From Sinorhizobium meliloti 4H41 (lineage in GTDB: Bacteria; Pseudomonadota; Alphaproteobacteria; Rhizobiales; Rhizobiaceae), in contig NZ_AQWP01000002.1 of NCBI RefSeq assembly GCF_000375585.1, forward strand, positions 868,001 through 932,000: a stretch of DNA of 64,000 nt, written 5' to 3'. The position numbers were made by a program, and so were the translations under genes. Positions 53,480 to 62,362 of the stretch are shown piece by piece (the first letter of the stretch is position 1; every line of letters begins with the position of its first letter). The notes under the pieces were generated by a model. That model saw only the letters and a program-made list of their open reading frames with translations. It had not been told where the DNA came from and ran no database searches.

Positions 53480-55288
53480 ATGCGCACTCCGCGCAAGACC
53501 CGAGAGCGAAACAATTCGTTTAGAAAACGTAAGTTGCCGGCATCGGTGATCTGGTTAATAAGGAGGACATTGACGCGAGCCTGTTTCGAGGCCGCCAGAC
53601 CCAGGCAAGATTGTTTGACGATCCTATCCGCCAGCACGCGCAAGAAGATGCACCTGATTTCAGGGGCTGTGCTCGGCGTCTTTGTGCTCCTCCATTTCTC
53701 GAACCATGCGCTCGGCCTGGTGTCGATCGGAGCCATGGAAACGGGCCGGCGGATCTTCACCTCGGTCTGGCAGAGCATCCCCGGAACGGCCCTCCTCTAC
53801 GGCGCGTTGTTGCTGCATTTTCTGATGGCGCTTGACAGTCTCTACCGGCGGCAAACCTTCAGGATGCCTGTCGGCGAAGCCCTGAAGATCATCTTCGGCC
53901 TGAGCCTGCCCTTTCTGCTCATTCCTCACGTTGTCGCCGCCCGCGTGGAGCCGCTTCTTTCAGGTGTTTACCCCGACTACCCCGCAATCCTGCGCACGCT
54001 CTGGTCAAGCTCGTTCAACACCTCTCGCCAGTCGCTTGCACTCATCGTCGTCTGGGGTCACGCCTGCCTTGGCGCCTGGTTCTGGATGCGCGGCCGCGCC
54101 TGGTTTCCGAAGTACGAAACGCTGCTCTATACCGTCGCCCTGCTGGTGCCGATCTTCGCACTGCTCGGCTTCGTCAACGGCGCCCGATCGCTGGAGCGCG
54201 ACTACGCCGAACATGGCGGTTATGGCGACAGGGCCTATGCCAGCCAGGCACCTCGCGTCGACCCTGCCCTCCTCGATAGGATCAGGCTGGCATTCTATGG
54301 CTGCTTCGCAAGCCTGATCGGCGGCACCCTCGTTCTGCGCGCCCTGCCGGCGCGCGGCCGTATTCGCATTCGTTATCCGGACGGCCGGGTCGCTGCCGTC
54401 AGCCTCGGCTTCAGCGTTCTGGAGGCGAGTCGGGCGGCTGGAATCCCGCATGTGTCCGTCTGCGGCGGACGCGGCCGCTGCTCGACCTGTCGCGTGCGGA
54501 TAACGCAGGGGCTCGAAGGCCAACCGACGCCGGAAGCCGCAGAACTCGCGACGCTGACCCGCATCGGCGCTCCCGAGAACGTACGCCTCGCCTGCCAGTT
54601 CCGACCCGTGCACAATGTGAGCGTCGTGCCCATCCTCGACACCGACAGCATCGGGATCAAGACGCAGCTTGCCCGCCAGAACGCCGGCGGACGCGAGCGC
54701 CGCGTCGCAGTGCTCTTCTGCGACCTGCGTGATTTCACCCGCATCGCCGAACACCGGCTGCCCTACGACACGGTCTTTCTGCTCAACCGCTACTTCGAGG
54801 TCGTCGGCGAAGCCGTCGAAAGTTCCGGTGGCGTCGTCGACAAGTTCATCGGCGACGGGGCGCTCGCGATCTTCGGACTGAAGGCCCCTCTGCCGGAAGC
54901 CTGCCGCCAGGCACTGTCGGCCGCCGCCCGGTTGTCGCAAGGAATCCGGGCGCTCAACCAGACTTTCGAAGGGGAGCTCGAGCAGCCGCTGAGGCTCGCC
55001 ATCGGCCTCCACGCGGGGCCGGCGATCATCGGCGAAATGGGCTACGGCCAGGCAACCTCGCTCACGGTCGTCGGCGACACGATCAACACCGCGAGCCGAC
55101 TGGAAGGCCTCGCGAAGGAGCACGACGTCGAGCTTGCCGTTTCGGCCGAACTGGTCGAGCGCGCGGGTTTAAGCTTCGAGGGCCACAGACGGCTCGAAAT
55201 CAGCCTGCGGGGCCGCAAGGCAACGCTGGAAACCTGGATCGTCGGTGACGCCGCGCAGCTCTCCCGATCCCTGCCGACAGCCGGATAG
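53480..55288 (+). CDS. cyaC: CyaC-type redox-sensing adenylate cyclase (diheme-B anchor, 2Fe-2S, class III cyclase)
   Basis: A 602-residue protein in three parts. (1) A six-helix membrane domain (~residues 58-320) with the histidines of diheme-B succinate:quinone oxidoreductase anchors: His72/His76 ('LLHFSNHALG'), His113 ('LLHFLMAL'), His150 ('LIPHVVAA') and His194 ('VWGHACLG'). (2) A ferredoxin-like 2Fe-2S domain with 'VCGGRGRCSTCRV' and a later 'ACQF'. (3) A class III cyclase domain ('VAVLFCDLRDFTRIAEHRLP', 'VDKFIGDGALAIFG', 'TINTASRLEG'). This is the design of S. meliloti CyaC, shown to respond to the quinone redox state. The start is uncertain: the first ~55 residues look non-domain and no good Shine-Dalgarno is seen. 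It lies within the pyrimidine gene region. Confidence 0.93.
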   Translation: MRTPRKTRERNNSFRKRKLPASVIWLIRRTLTRACFEAARPRQDCLTILSASTRKKMHLISGAVLGVFVLLHFSNHALGLVSIGAMETGRRIFTSVWQSIPGTALLYGALLLHFLMALDSLYRRQTFRMPVGEALKIIFGLSLPFLLIPHVVAARVEPLLSGVYPDYPAILRTLWSSSFNTSRQSLALIVVWGHACLGAWFWMRGRAWFPKYETLLYTVALLVPIFALLGFVNGARSLERDYAEHGGYGDRAYASQAPRVDPALLDRIRLAFYGCFASLIGGTLVLRALPARGRIRIRYPDGRVAAVSLGFSVLEASRAAGIPHVSVCGGRGRCSTCRVRITQGLEGQPTPEAAELATLTRIGAPENVRLACQFRPVHNVSVVPILDTDSIGIKTQLARQNAGGRERRVAVLFCDLRDFTRIAEHRLPYDTVFLLNRYFEVVGEAVESSGGVVDKFIGDGALAIFGLKAPLPEACRQALSAAARLSQGIRALNQTFEGELEQPLRLAIGLHAGPAIIGEMGYGQATSLTVVGDTINTASRLEGLAKEHDVELAVSAELVERAGLSFEGHRRLEISLRGRKATLETWIVGDAAQLSRSLPTAG

Positions 55289-55289
55289 G

Positions 55290-55931
55290 CTACTCCCGCA
55301 CCTGCAGCCCGTCGACGAACAGCCGCTCGAGAAAGCGCGCGGCGTCCTCGAAGCGCCCTTCGCCGGCATTCTCCTGGCCGAGCACGGCGCGCACCTGAAC
55401 GTCGAAGTCGGCATAATGCTGCGTCGTCGACCAGATGGCGAAGATGAGGTGATAAGGGTCGCATCTTGCGATCTTGCCAGCCTTGGCCCAGCTGCGGATA
55501 ACCTCGGCCTTCTCGTCCACCAATTGCTTCAGCGGACCCTTGAGCTCGTCCACGATCCGCGGGGCGCCCTGCAGGACCTCGTTGGCGAACAGCCGGCTTT
55601 CGCGCGGGAAGTCGCGCGCCATTTCGAGCTTGCGCCGGATATAGCTGCGGATCTCGGCGACCGGGTTGCCCTCGGCATCGAACGCGCGCAGAGGATCGAG
55701 CCAGGTGTCGAGAACGCGGTCTATCAGCGCGCGATGCATCGCCTCTTTGGTGCGGAAATAATAAAGCAGGTTCGGCTTCGACATGCCCGCCACGTCAGCG
55801 ATCTGATCGATCGTCGACCCGCGAAAGCCGTTTGCGGAAAACACCTCCAGCGCCGCCTCGAGGATCTGCTCCTCCTTCTCCTCCTGGATGCGCGTGCGCC
55901 TCTGGGTTCTAGCCGCTCTCGGAAGTACCAT
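55290..55931 (-). CDS. rutR: RutR-like TetR-family regulator of pyrimidine catabolism
   Basis: A 213-residue protein very similar in pattern to E. coli RutR: HTH 'STIDQIADVAGMSKPNLLYYFRTKEAMHRAL', 'LDTWLDPLRAFDAEGNPVAEIRSYIRRKLEMARDFPRESRLFANEVLQGAPRIVDELKGPLKQLVDEKAEVIRSWAKAGKIARCDPYHLIF' (in shorter conserved blocks) and 'IWSTTQHYADFDVQV'. RutR binds uracil/thymine, which release it from TTGACCA-N2-TGGTCAA operators. The start is placed at MVLPRAART. Divergent from the ureidopropionase gene, with a RutR-like site between them. Its stop lies next to the cyclase gene stop. Confidence 0.85.
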   Translation of the reverse strand: MVLPRAARTQRRTRIQEEKEEQILEAALEVFSANGFRGSTIDQIADVAGMSKPNLLYYFRTKEAMHRALIDRVLDTWLDPLRAFDAEGNPVAEIRSYIRRKLEMARDFPRESRLFANEVLQGAPRIVDELKGPLKQLVDEKAEVIRSWAKAGKIARCDPYHLIFAIWSTTQHYADFDVQVRAVLGQENAGEGRFEDAARFLERLFVDGLQVRE

Positions 55932-56064
55932 CTCGTCCCCTGTCCAAGCCCCCAGCGAAAGACGTCGGCACAATTTGCCCAATATTCGGACGCGCCGATT
56001 TCTTGAGCAGTAACTCCTGTTTTTTTCTTTTTCCGGCTTGAGTGCCGCCACGGAAGTTGTAATG

Positions 56065-56080
56065 TTTACCAACCGGTCAA
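56065..56080 (+). promoter_or_regulatory. RutR-like operator between rutR and the ureidopropionase gene
   Basis: TTTACCAACCGGTCAA matches 12 of the 14 fixed positions of the RutR palindrome TTGACCA-N2-TGGTCAA. It lies in the divergent region, about 130 bp from each start codon, and is close to the 11538 site read on either strand. Confidence 0.6.
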
Positions 56081-56207
56081 ATTATCAGTCAGATTGCCGA
56101 CAAAGGCAACGCCTGATCGAAGGGCATCACAACAAGGCCCCGATTCGGCCGACGGGAACATGAGGGCTATCCCGGGGAGGGACTGGCCGACAATAGAGGA
56201 GAACGCC

Positions 56208-57458
56208 ATGGCAGCACCTGGCGAGAATAGGCGCGTCAATGCCGACCGTCTATGGGATTCGTTGATGGAAATGGCGAAGATCGGCCCCGGCGTTGCCGGC
56301 GGCAACAACCGCCAGACCTTGACGGATGCGGACGGCGAAGGTCGCCGGCTTTTCCAGTCCTGGTGCGAAGAGGCGGGGCTCTCCATGGGTGTCGACAAGA
56401 TGGGCACCATGTTCCTCACCCGACCCGGTACGGATCCGGATGCGCTGCCCGTCCATATCGGCTCGCATCTCGACACACAGCCGACCGGCGGCAAGTTCGA
56501 CGGGGTCCTCGGCGTCCTGAGCGGCCTCGAGGCCGTACGTACGATGAACGATCTCGGCATCAAGACGAAGCACCCGATCGTCGTGACCAACTGGACCAAT
56601 GAGGAAGGCGCGCGCTTTGCGCCTGCCATGCTCGCATCCGGCGTCTTTGCCGGGGTCCATACCCTCGAATACGCCTATGCCCGCAAGGATCCCGAAGGAA
56701 AGAGCTTCGGCGATGAACTGAAGCGCATCGGCTGGCTTGGCGATGAAGAGGTCGGCGCGCGCAAGATGCACGCCTATTTCGAATACCACATCGAGCAGGG
56801 ACCTATCCTCGAGGCCGAGAACAAGCAGATCGGCGTCGTCACGCACTGTCAGGGTCTTTGGTGGCTGGAGTTCACGCTGACCGGCAGGGAAGCACATACC
56901 GGCTCGACGCCGATGGACATGCGCGTCAATGCGGGCCTCGCAATGGCGCGGATCCTCGAAATGGTCCAGACCGTCGCCATGGAAAACCAGCCGGGCGCCG
57001 TCGGCGGCGTCGGCCAGATGTTCTTTTCGCCCAATTCGCGCAACGTCCTGCCGGGCCAAGTGGTGTTCACCGTCGACATCCGCTCACCCGACCAGGCCAA
57101 ACTGGACGGCATGCGCGCCCGGATCGAAGCCGAAGCGCCAAAAATCTGCGAGCGGCTCGGCGTCGGCTGTTCCATCGAGGCGGTCGGGCATTTCGATCCC
57201 GTCACCTTCGACCCTAAGCTGGTCGAGACGGTACGCGGGGCCGCCGAGAAGCTCGGCTACAGCCACATGAATCTCGTATCCGGCGCCGGACACGATGCCT
57301 GCTGGGCCGCAAAGGTCGCGCCGACCACGATGATCATGTGCCCCTGCGTCGGCGGACTCAGCCACAACGAGGCGGAGGACATCTCCAGGGAATGGGCGGC
57401 GGCCGGCGCGGACGTCCTGTTCCACGCCGTGCTCGAGACGGCGGAGATCGTGGAATGA
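56208..57458 (+). CDS. M20-family N-carbamoyl-amino-acid hydrolase (beta-ureidopropionase type)
   Basis: A 416-residue zinc hydrolase likely to convert N-carbamoyl-beta-alanine to beta-alanine, CO2 and ammonia, third step of reductive pyrimidine degradation. Metal-binding motifs: 'IGSHLDTQPTGGKFDGVLGV' (His/Asp), 'TNWTNEEGARF' (Glu pair), 'EYHIEQGPILE' (His) and the C-terminal 'GLSHNEAED' (His); dimerisation domain 'GREAHTGSTPMDMR'. AGAGGA lies 7 bp before ATG at 56208. Members of this family may also act on L-carbamoyl amino acids, but the neighbouring dihydropyrimidinase favours the pyrimidine pathway. Confidence 0.9.
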   Translation: MAAPGENRRVNADRLWDSLMEMAKIGPGVAGGNNRQTLTDADGEGRRLFQSWCEEAGLSMGVDKMGTMFLTRPGTDPDALPVHIGSHLDTQPTGGKFDGVLGVLSGLEAVRTMNDLGIKTKHPIVVTNWTNEEGARFAPAMLASGVFAGVHTLEYAYARKDPEGKSFGDELKRIGWLGDEEVGARKMHAYFEYHIEQGPILEAENKQIGVVTHCQGLWWLEFTLTGREAHTGSTPMDMRVNAGLAMARILEMVQTVAMENQPGAVGGVGQMFFSPNSRNVLPGQVVFTVDIRSPDQAKLDGMRARIEAEAPKICERLGVGCSIEAVGHFDPVTFDPKLVETVRGAAEKLGYSHMNLVSGAGHDACWAAKVAPTTMIMCPCVGGLSHNEAEDISREWAAAGADVLFHAVLETAEIVE

Positions 57459-57465
57459 GTTTTGC

Positions 57466-57492
57466 GGGCGGGACGGTGGTTCCGCCCTTTTT
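57466..57492 (+). terminator. intercistronic hairpin between hydrolase and dihydropyrimidinase genes
   Basis: The stem GGGCGG/CCGCCC with a 10-base loop is followed by TTTTT, 8 bp after the hydrolase stop and 47 bp before the next start. Partial attenuation is likely, since the next gene has no obvious separate promoter. Confidence 0.7.
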
Positions 57493-57538
57493 CGTGGTGG
57501 CCTGAGCCGCCGAAGGCACCTTCCAGGGAAACGAACCA

Positions 57539-58993
57539 ATGAGCACTGTCATCAAGGGTGGAACCATCGTCACGGCCGACCTGACCTACAAGGCCGATTT
57601 AAAGGTGGAAGGCGGCAAGATCGTCGAAATCGGACCGAATCTCTCCGGCGCCGAGACGCTCGACGCCACCGGCTGCTACGTGATGCCGGGCGGCATCGAC
57701 CCGCATACGCATCTCGAAATGCCTTTCATGGGTACCTATTCCTCCGACGATTTCGAAAGCGGGACCCGGGCGGCACTCGCCGGCGGCACCACGATGGTCG
57801 TCGATTTCGCACTCCCCTCGCCCGGCCAGTCGCTGCTTGAGGCGCTCACCATGTGGGACAACAAGTCGACGCGCGCCAACTGCGACTATTCCTTCCACAT
57901 GGCGATCACCTGGTGGGGCGAGCAGGTCTTCGACGAGATGGAGACGATCGTAAAGGAAAAGGGCATCAACACCTTCAAGCACTTCATGGCCTACAAGGGC
58001 GCGCTGATGGTGGACGACGACGAGATGTTTTCCTCCTTCCAGCGCTGTGCGGCGCTCGGCGCGCTGCCGCTGGTCCACGCCGAAAACGGCGACGTGGTGG
58101 CGCAACTGCAGGCGAAGCTGCTGGCGGAAGGCAATAGCGGCCCGGAAGCACATGCCTATTCGCGGCCGGCGGAGGTCGAGGGAGAGGCCACCAACCGCGC
58201 GATCATGATCGCCGACATGGCCGGCTGTCCCGTCTACATCGTTCATACTTCGTGCGAACAGGCGCATGAAGCGATCCGGCGCGCCCGCGCCAAGGGCATG
58301 CGTGTCTTCGGCGAGCCCTTGATCCAGCACCTGACGCTCGATGAGAGCGAATATTTCGACAAGGACTGGGACCACGCCGCCCGCAGGGTGATGTCGCCGC
58401 CTTTCCGCAACAAACTTCACCAGGACAGCCTCTGGGCGGGGCTTGCCTCCGGTTCGCTCCAGGTGGTCGCGACCGACCATTGCGCCTTCACGACCGAGCA
58501 GAAGCGCTTCGGCGTCGGCGATTTCACCAGAATCCCGAACGGCACCGGCGGACTGGAAGACCGCATGCCGATGCTCTGGACCTATGGTGTTGCGACCGGC
58601 CGCATCACCATGAACGAATTCGTGGCGGTAACCTCCACCAACATCGCCAAGATCCTGAATATCTATCCCAGGAAGGGAGCGATCCTCGTCGGCGCCGATG
58701 CCGACCTCGTCGTCTGGGACCCCAAGCGCTCCAAGACGATCTCGGCAAAGACGCAGCAATCGGCGATCGATTACAACGTCTTCGAGGGCAAGACGGTCAC
58801 CGGTCTTCCGCGTTTCACGCTGACGCGCGGCGTGGTTTCGATCGAGGACGGAACCGTGAAGACCCGGGAGGGCCACGGCGAATTCGTCCGGCGTGATCCC
58901 TTCCCGGCGGTCAGCACCGCGCTTTCCACCTGGAAGGAAGTGACGGCGCCACGGGCGGTGCAGCGCAGCGGCATTCCCGCAAGCGGCGTCTGA
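57539..58993 (+). CDS. hydA: dihydropyrimidinase (D-hydantoinase)
   Basis: A 484-residue amidohydrolase that opens dihydrouracil/dihydrothymine to N-carbamoyl-beta-amino acids. Metal and active residues: 'GGIDPHTHLEMPF' (HxH), carbamylated lysine region 'FKHFMAYKG', 'LVHAENGD', 'IVHTSCEQ' and 'VATDHCAF'. Length typical. A dihydropyrimidinase from S. meliloti has been characterised. GGGAAACG lies upstream of the ATG. Confidence 0.96.
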   Translation: MSTVIKGGTIVTADLTYKADLKVEGGKIVEIGPNLSGAETLDATGCYVMPGGIDPHTHLEMPFMGTYSSDDFESGTRAALAGGTTMVVDFALPSPGQSLLEALTMWDNKSTRANCDYSFHMAITWWGEQVFDEMETIVKEKGINTFKHFMAYKGALMVDDDEMFSSFQRCAALGALPLVHAENGDVVAQLQAKLLAEGNSGPEAHAYSRPAEVEGEATNRAIMIADMAGCPVYIVHTSCEQAHEAIRRARAKGMRVFGEPLIQHLTLDESEYFDKDWDHAARRVMSPPFRNKLHQDSLWAGLASGSLQVVATDHCAFTTEQKRFGVGDFTRIPNGTGGLEDRMPMLWTYGVATGRITMNEFVAVTSTNIAKILNIYPRKGAILVGADADLVVWDPKRSKTISAKTQQSAIDYNVFEGKTVTGLPRFTLTRGVVSIEDGTVKTREGHGEFVRRDPFPAVSTALSTWKEVTAPRAVQRSGIPASGV

Positions 58994-59059
58994 GAGATGC
59001 CGCAACCTTATCGCATGCGAGAAACGGCGATCGCGCTGATGACTTTTCCCGGAATTGCT

Positions 59060-59473
59060 CTAGGCGGGCACGAGCCCGTCGAGCTCGGGCAGCAGCACGA
59101 CGCTCTCGTTTCCTTTCGGATCCGTCCGGGCGATGACCGCCGTGCAAGGGGCGTGCGAGAGGTTCGCCGGCAGGTGCGGCACGCCGGCGGGAATGTAGAG
59201 CATATCTCCGGCTCTGGTGATCACGTGTTCTTCGAGCCGCTCGCCGAACCAGGTGTGCGCTTCGCCGGAGAGCACGTAGATCGCCGTTTCATGGGTCTCG
59301 TGAAGATGCGCCTTGGCGCGCGCACCGGGCGGCATGGTCACGAGATGCATGCAGATGCCGGTGGAGCCGACCGTTTCCGCGGCGATACCTTCGAAATAGT
59401 CGAGCCCCTGCTTGCCGGCAAAGGCACCGCCCGGGCGAACCACGCGACAGCCAGGATTGGGTGATCGAGACAT
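59060..59473 (-). CDS. cupin-domain protein
   Basis: A 137-residue small beta-barrel protein with the cupin motif 'KAHLHETHETAIYVLSGEAHTWFGE' and second motif 'GDMLYIPAGVPHLPANLS', giving three or four metal-binding histidines and a glutamate. GGAGGA lies 5 bp before ATG (59473), which fixes the start and argues against an overlapping plus-strand start for the transporter ATPase. Convergent with hydA and divergent from the ABC transporter operon. Role unknown; possibly binds or isomerises a pathway intermediate. Confidence 0.85.
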   Translation of the reverse strand: MSRSPNPGCRVVRPGGAFAGKQGLDYFEGIAAETVGSTGICMHLVTMPPGARAKAHLHETHETAIYVLSGEAHTWFGERLEEHVITRAGDMLYIPAGVPHLPANLSHAPCTAVIARTDPKGNESVVLLPELDGLVPA

Positions 59474-59594
59474 GACCGTCCTCCAGAATACGCTGAAAAA
59501 CCAGCAGCAGGCGACCTCGCCGGCAAATCCGCCATTGCATGTTGCGGGTCCGGATAGCAGTCTGACACAGGCAGTCGATAATGAGAATCCGTCC

Positions 59595-60386
59595 ATGACA
59601 TCCAATCCCGCCTCCGTGGTCTCGGCCCGGAACCTCGGCCTGACGTTCGAGACCAGCGACGGTCCGGTCAATGCACTCACCGGCGTGAATCTCGACGTGG
59701 TCAAGGGCGACTTCGTCTCCTTCATCGGCCCATCCGGCTGCGGCAAGACGACGTTTCTGCGCGTCATCGCCGATCTCGAAAAGGCCACGGCCGGCACCAT
59801 TTCCGTCAACGGCATGACGCCGGAGGAGGCCCGCCGGCAGCGCGCCTATGGCTATGTCTTCCAGGCGGCCGCCCTTTATCCCTGGCGCACGATCGAAAAG
59901 AACATCGCGCTGCCGCTGGAGATCATGGGCTACTCCAGCGAGGACCGGAAGGCGCGGATCGAGCGGACGCTGGAACTCGTCAACCTCTCGGGCTTCGGAA
60001 AGAAATATCCCTGGCAGCTCTCCGGCGGCATGCAGCAGCGCGCGTCGATTGCCCGGGCGCTGGCCTTCGATGCCGATCTCCTGCTGATGGACGAGCCCTT
60101 CGGGGCGCTCGACGAGATCGTCCGCGACCATTTGAACGAACAACTCCTCAAACTCTGGGCGCGCACCAACAAGACAATCTGTTTCGTCACGCACTCCATT
60201 CCGGAGGCGGTCTACCTCTCGACCAAGATCATCGTCATGAGCCCCCGCCCGGGCCGCGTCACGGACGTCATCGAATCGACGCTGCCGAGGGAACGGCCGC
60301 TCGGCATTCGGGAGACGCCGGAATTCCTCGAGATCGCGCATCGCGTGCGCGAGGGCTTGAGAGCGGGGCACAGCTATGACGAGTAG
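59595..60386 (+). CDS. ABC transporter, ATP-binding protein (NMT1/nitrate-taurine type)
   Basis: A 263-residue SsuB/TauB/ThiZ-like ATPase: Walker A 'GPSGCGKTT', Q-loop 'VFQAAALYPW', signature 'LSGGMQQRASIARAL', Walker B 'LLLMDEPFGALDE' and H-loop 'FVTHSIPEAVYLS'. The start is placed at MTSNPASVVSARN; an upstream ATG (59472) overlaps the divergent cupin start and lacks a good Shine-Dalgarno. First gene of a four-gene transporter operon next to hydA. Confidence 0.9.
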   Translation: MTSNPASVVSARNLGLTFETSDGPVNALTGVNLDVVKGDFVSFIGPSGCGKTTFLRVIADLEKATAGTISVNGMTPEEARRQRAYGYVFQAAALYPWRTIEKNIALPLEIMGYSSEDRKARIERTLELVNLSGFGKKYPWQLSGGMQQRASIARALAFDADLLLMDEPFGALDEIVRDHLNEQLLKLWARTNKTICFVTHSIPEAVYLSTKIIVMSPRPGRVTDVIESTLPRERPLGIRETPEFLEIAHRVREGLRAGHSYDE

Positions 60387-60455
60387 ACGCCGGGCGGAGA
60401 TGACCCATCCCCGACCCCTCCCCACAAGGACGACGACTGGCGGGAGAGCGTGACC

Positions 60456-61340
60456 ATGCGCGAGGAGAGCTTCCTTAAGGACAAACTGCTTCCCGTCTCC
60501 ACGGTCGTTTTCCTGTTGATCGCCGGCTGGTACGTCGCAGCGGTTTTCCTGAACGCACCTTTTGAAAGAGATACCGCCGCGCGTGCCGGCACCGAGATCG
60601 GCTTTTCCGAAATCCTCCGCAATACCATGGCCCAGGAACGCCCGGTGCTGCCCGCTCCGCACCAGGTGGTCGCCGAAATCTGGGATACGACTGCCAATAA
60701 GGCCATCACCTCGAAGCGCAGCCTCGTCTATCATGCCTGGATCACGCTTTCGGCCACTTTGCTCGGCTTCGGCATCGGCACGGTGCTCGGCGTGCTGCTG
60801 GCTGTCGGTATCGTCCACAACCGCGCAATGGACCGATCGCTCATGCCCTGGGTGATCGCCAGTCAGACCATCCCGATCCTGGCGATCGCGCCGATGATCA
60901 TCGTCGTGCTCAACGCCATCGGGATTTCCGGCCTGCTTCCGAAGGCGCTGATTTCCACCTATCTTTCGTTCTTCCCGGTGGTCGTCGGCATGGTCAAGGG
61001 ACTGCGCAGCCCCGAAACGATCCAGCTCGACCTGATGCACACCTATAACGCCTCGCCCGCCCAGACCTTCTGGAAGCTGCGCTGGCCTTCGTCCATGCCC
61101 TATCTCTTCACCTCGCTGAAGGTTGCCGTCGCGATCTCGCTCGTCGGCGCCATCGTCGGCGAGCTGCCGACCGGCGCAGTCGCCGGGCTCGGCGCACGCC
61201 TGCTCGCCGGGTCCTATTACGGACAGACCGTACAGATCTGGGCGGCGCTGTTCATGGCTGCGGCCCTCGCCGCGGTCCTCGTCATGATCGTTGGCCTGGC
61301 GCATACGGCCGTCCTGAAGCGCATGGGGGCAAGACCATGA
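60456..61340 (+). CDS. ABC transporter, permease (NMT1/nitrate-taurine type), first of two
   Basis: A 294-residue permease with about six hydrophobic helices and the EAA-type loop 'HTYNASPAQTFWKLRWPSSMPYL'. GGGAGAG precedes the ATG at 60456; a GTG two codons earlier is also possible. An extended N-terminal periplasmic segment (residues ~35-85) follows the first helix. Confidence 0.9.
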   Translation: MREESFLKDKLLPVSTVVFLLIAGWYVAAVFLNAPFERDTAARAGTEIGFSEILRNTMAQERPVLPAPHQVVAEIWDTTANKAITSKRSLVYHAWITLSATLLGFGIGTVLGVLLAVGIVHNRAMDRSLMPWVIASQTIPILAIAPMIIVVLNAIGISGLLPKALISTYLSFFPVVVGMVKGLRSPETIQLDLMHTYNASPAQTFWKLRWPSSMPYLFTSLKVAVAISLVGAIVGELPTGAVAGLGARLLAGSYYGQTVQIWAALFMAAALAAVLVMIVGLAHTAVLKRMGARP

Positions 61341-62206
61341 GTATTGCCGCTCTCGCCGGCGCCATCCTCTTCTGGCTCGCTGCCTGGGCCTTCAACGAAT
61401 GGCTGGTCCGGCAGCAGTTCGCAAGCGACGCCGCAAACAATGCGGCACGTCTTGCCGTGCCTCTCCTCTTCGGCATCACCATACTCGTCCTCTGGGAAGG
61501 CATCGTCCGCGGTTTCGCCGTCCCCTCGGTGCTGTTGCCCGCCCCGTCGATGATCTGGCAGCGGCTGATCAACTCGCTGCCGACACTCGCGGCCGATTTC
61601 CGGCAGACCTTCCTGAAGTCCGTGCTGACCGGCTACGCGCTCGGCTGCGGCCTCGGCTTCGTCGTCGCAATCCTCATCGACCGTTCGCCCTTCCTGCAGA
61701 AAGGGCTGCTGCCGCTCGGCAATTTCGTCTCCGCCCTCCCCGTCATCGGTGTCGCCCCGATCATGGTCATGTGGTTCGGCTTCGACTGGCAGTCGAAAGT
61801 GGCGGTCGTCGTCATCATGACCTTCTTCCCGATGCTGGTGAACACGGTTTCGGGCCTTGCAGCCGCCAGCCACATGGAGCGCGATCTGATGCGCACCTAT
61901 GCCGCATCCTGGTGGCAGACACTCGTCAAGCTCCGCTTGCCGGCCGCCTGGCCTTTTATTTTCAACGCTCTCAAGATTAACTCCACGCTGGCGCTGATCG
62001 GTGCGATCGTGGCCGAATTCTTCGGAACGCCCATTGTCGGCATGGGTTTCCGGATCTCCACGGAAGTGGGTCGCATGAACGTCGACATGGTCTGGGCCGA
62101 AATCGCCGTAGCGGCGGTGGCTGGCTCCGTCTTCTACGGGGTGGTCGCGCTCATCGAGCGCGCGGTCACGTTCTGGCATCCGTCCATCCGCAGTGGGCGA
62201 GCCTAG
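61337..62206 (+). CDS. ABC transporter, permease (NMT1/nitrate-taurine type), second of two
   Basis: A 289-residue permease of the same family with the loop 'RTYAASWWQTLVKLRLPAAWPFIF'. It overlaps the first permease gene by ATGA. The presence of two different permeases suggests a heterodimeric channel. Its TAG stop is the start of a family B repeat (62207-62275). Confidence 0.9.
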   Translation: MSIAALAGAILFWLAAWAFNEWLVRQQFASDAANNAARLAVPLLFGITILVLWEGIVRGFAVPSVLLPAPSMIWQRLINSLPTLAADFRQTFLKSVLTGYALGCGLGFVVAILIDRSPFLQKGLLPLGNFVSALPVIGVAPIMVMWFGFDWQSKVAVVVIMTFFPMLVNTVSGLAAASHMERDLMRTYAASWWQTLVKLRLPAAWPFIFNALKINSTLALIGAIVAEFFGTPIVGMGFRISTEVGRMNVDMVWAEIAVAAVAGSVFYGVVALIERAVTFWHPSIRSGRA

Positions 62207-62275
62207 AGCACTTCCAGGAAAAGTGTGTAACGGTTTTCCGTCCGGAAGTGCGTTGGACCAAAGGGTTGGAGCATT
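62207..62275 (+). repeat. intergenic repeat, family B copy 2
   Basis: Begins directly after the permease TAG stop and matches, in inverse orientation, 26645-26713 (core tccggaagtgcgttggacca). A second weaker unit (gcatttccgggaaaat...) follows to about 62330 and includes a ccggaag/cttccgg-type inverted arm. The 62207-62362 gap holds only this repeat and the ribosome-binding region of the next gene. Confidence 0.7.
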
Positions 62276-62362
62276 TCCGGGAAAATACGTAATGGCCTTC
62301 CCGGCCGAAATGCGTAGTTTCAAAGTGTTAGGACGACAAGGCAACGATAAGAGGGAACTGAA

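Noticed and set aside
59472-59595. upstream start for the transporter ATPase
   Set aside because: It would overlap the divergent cupin start, which has a strong GGAGGA site; the extra 41 residues lack ABC-domain similarity.
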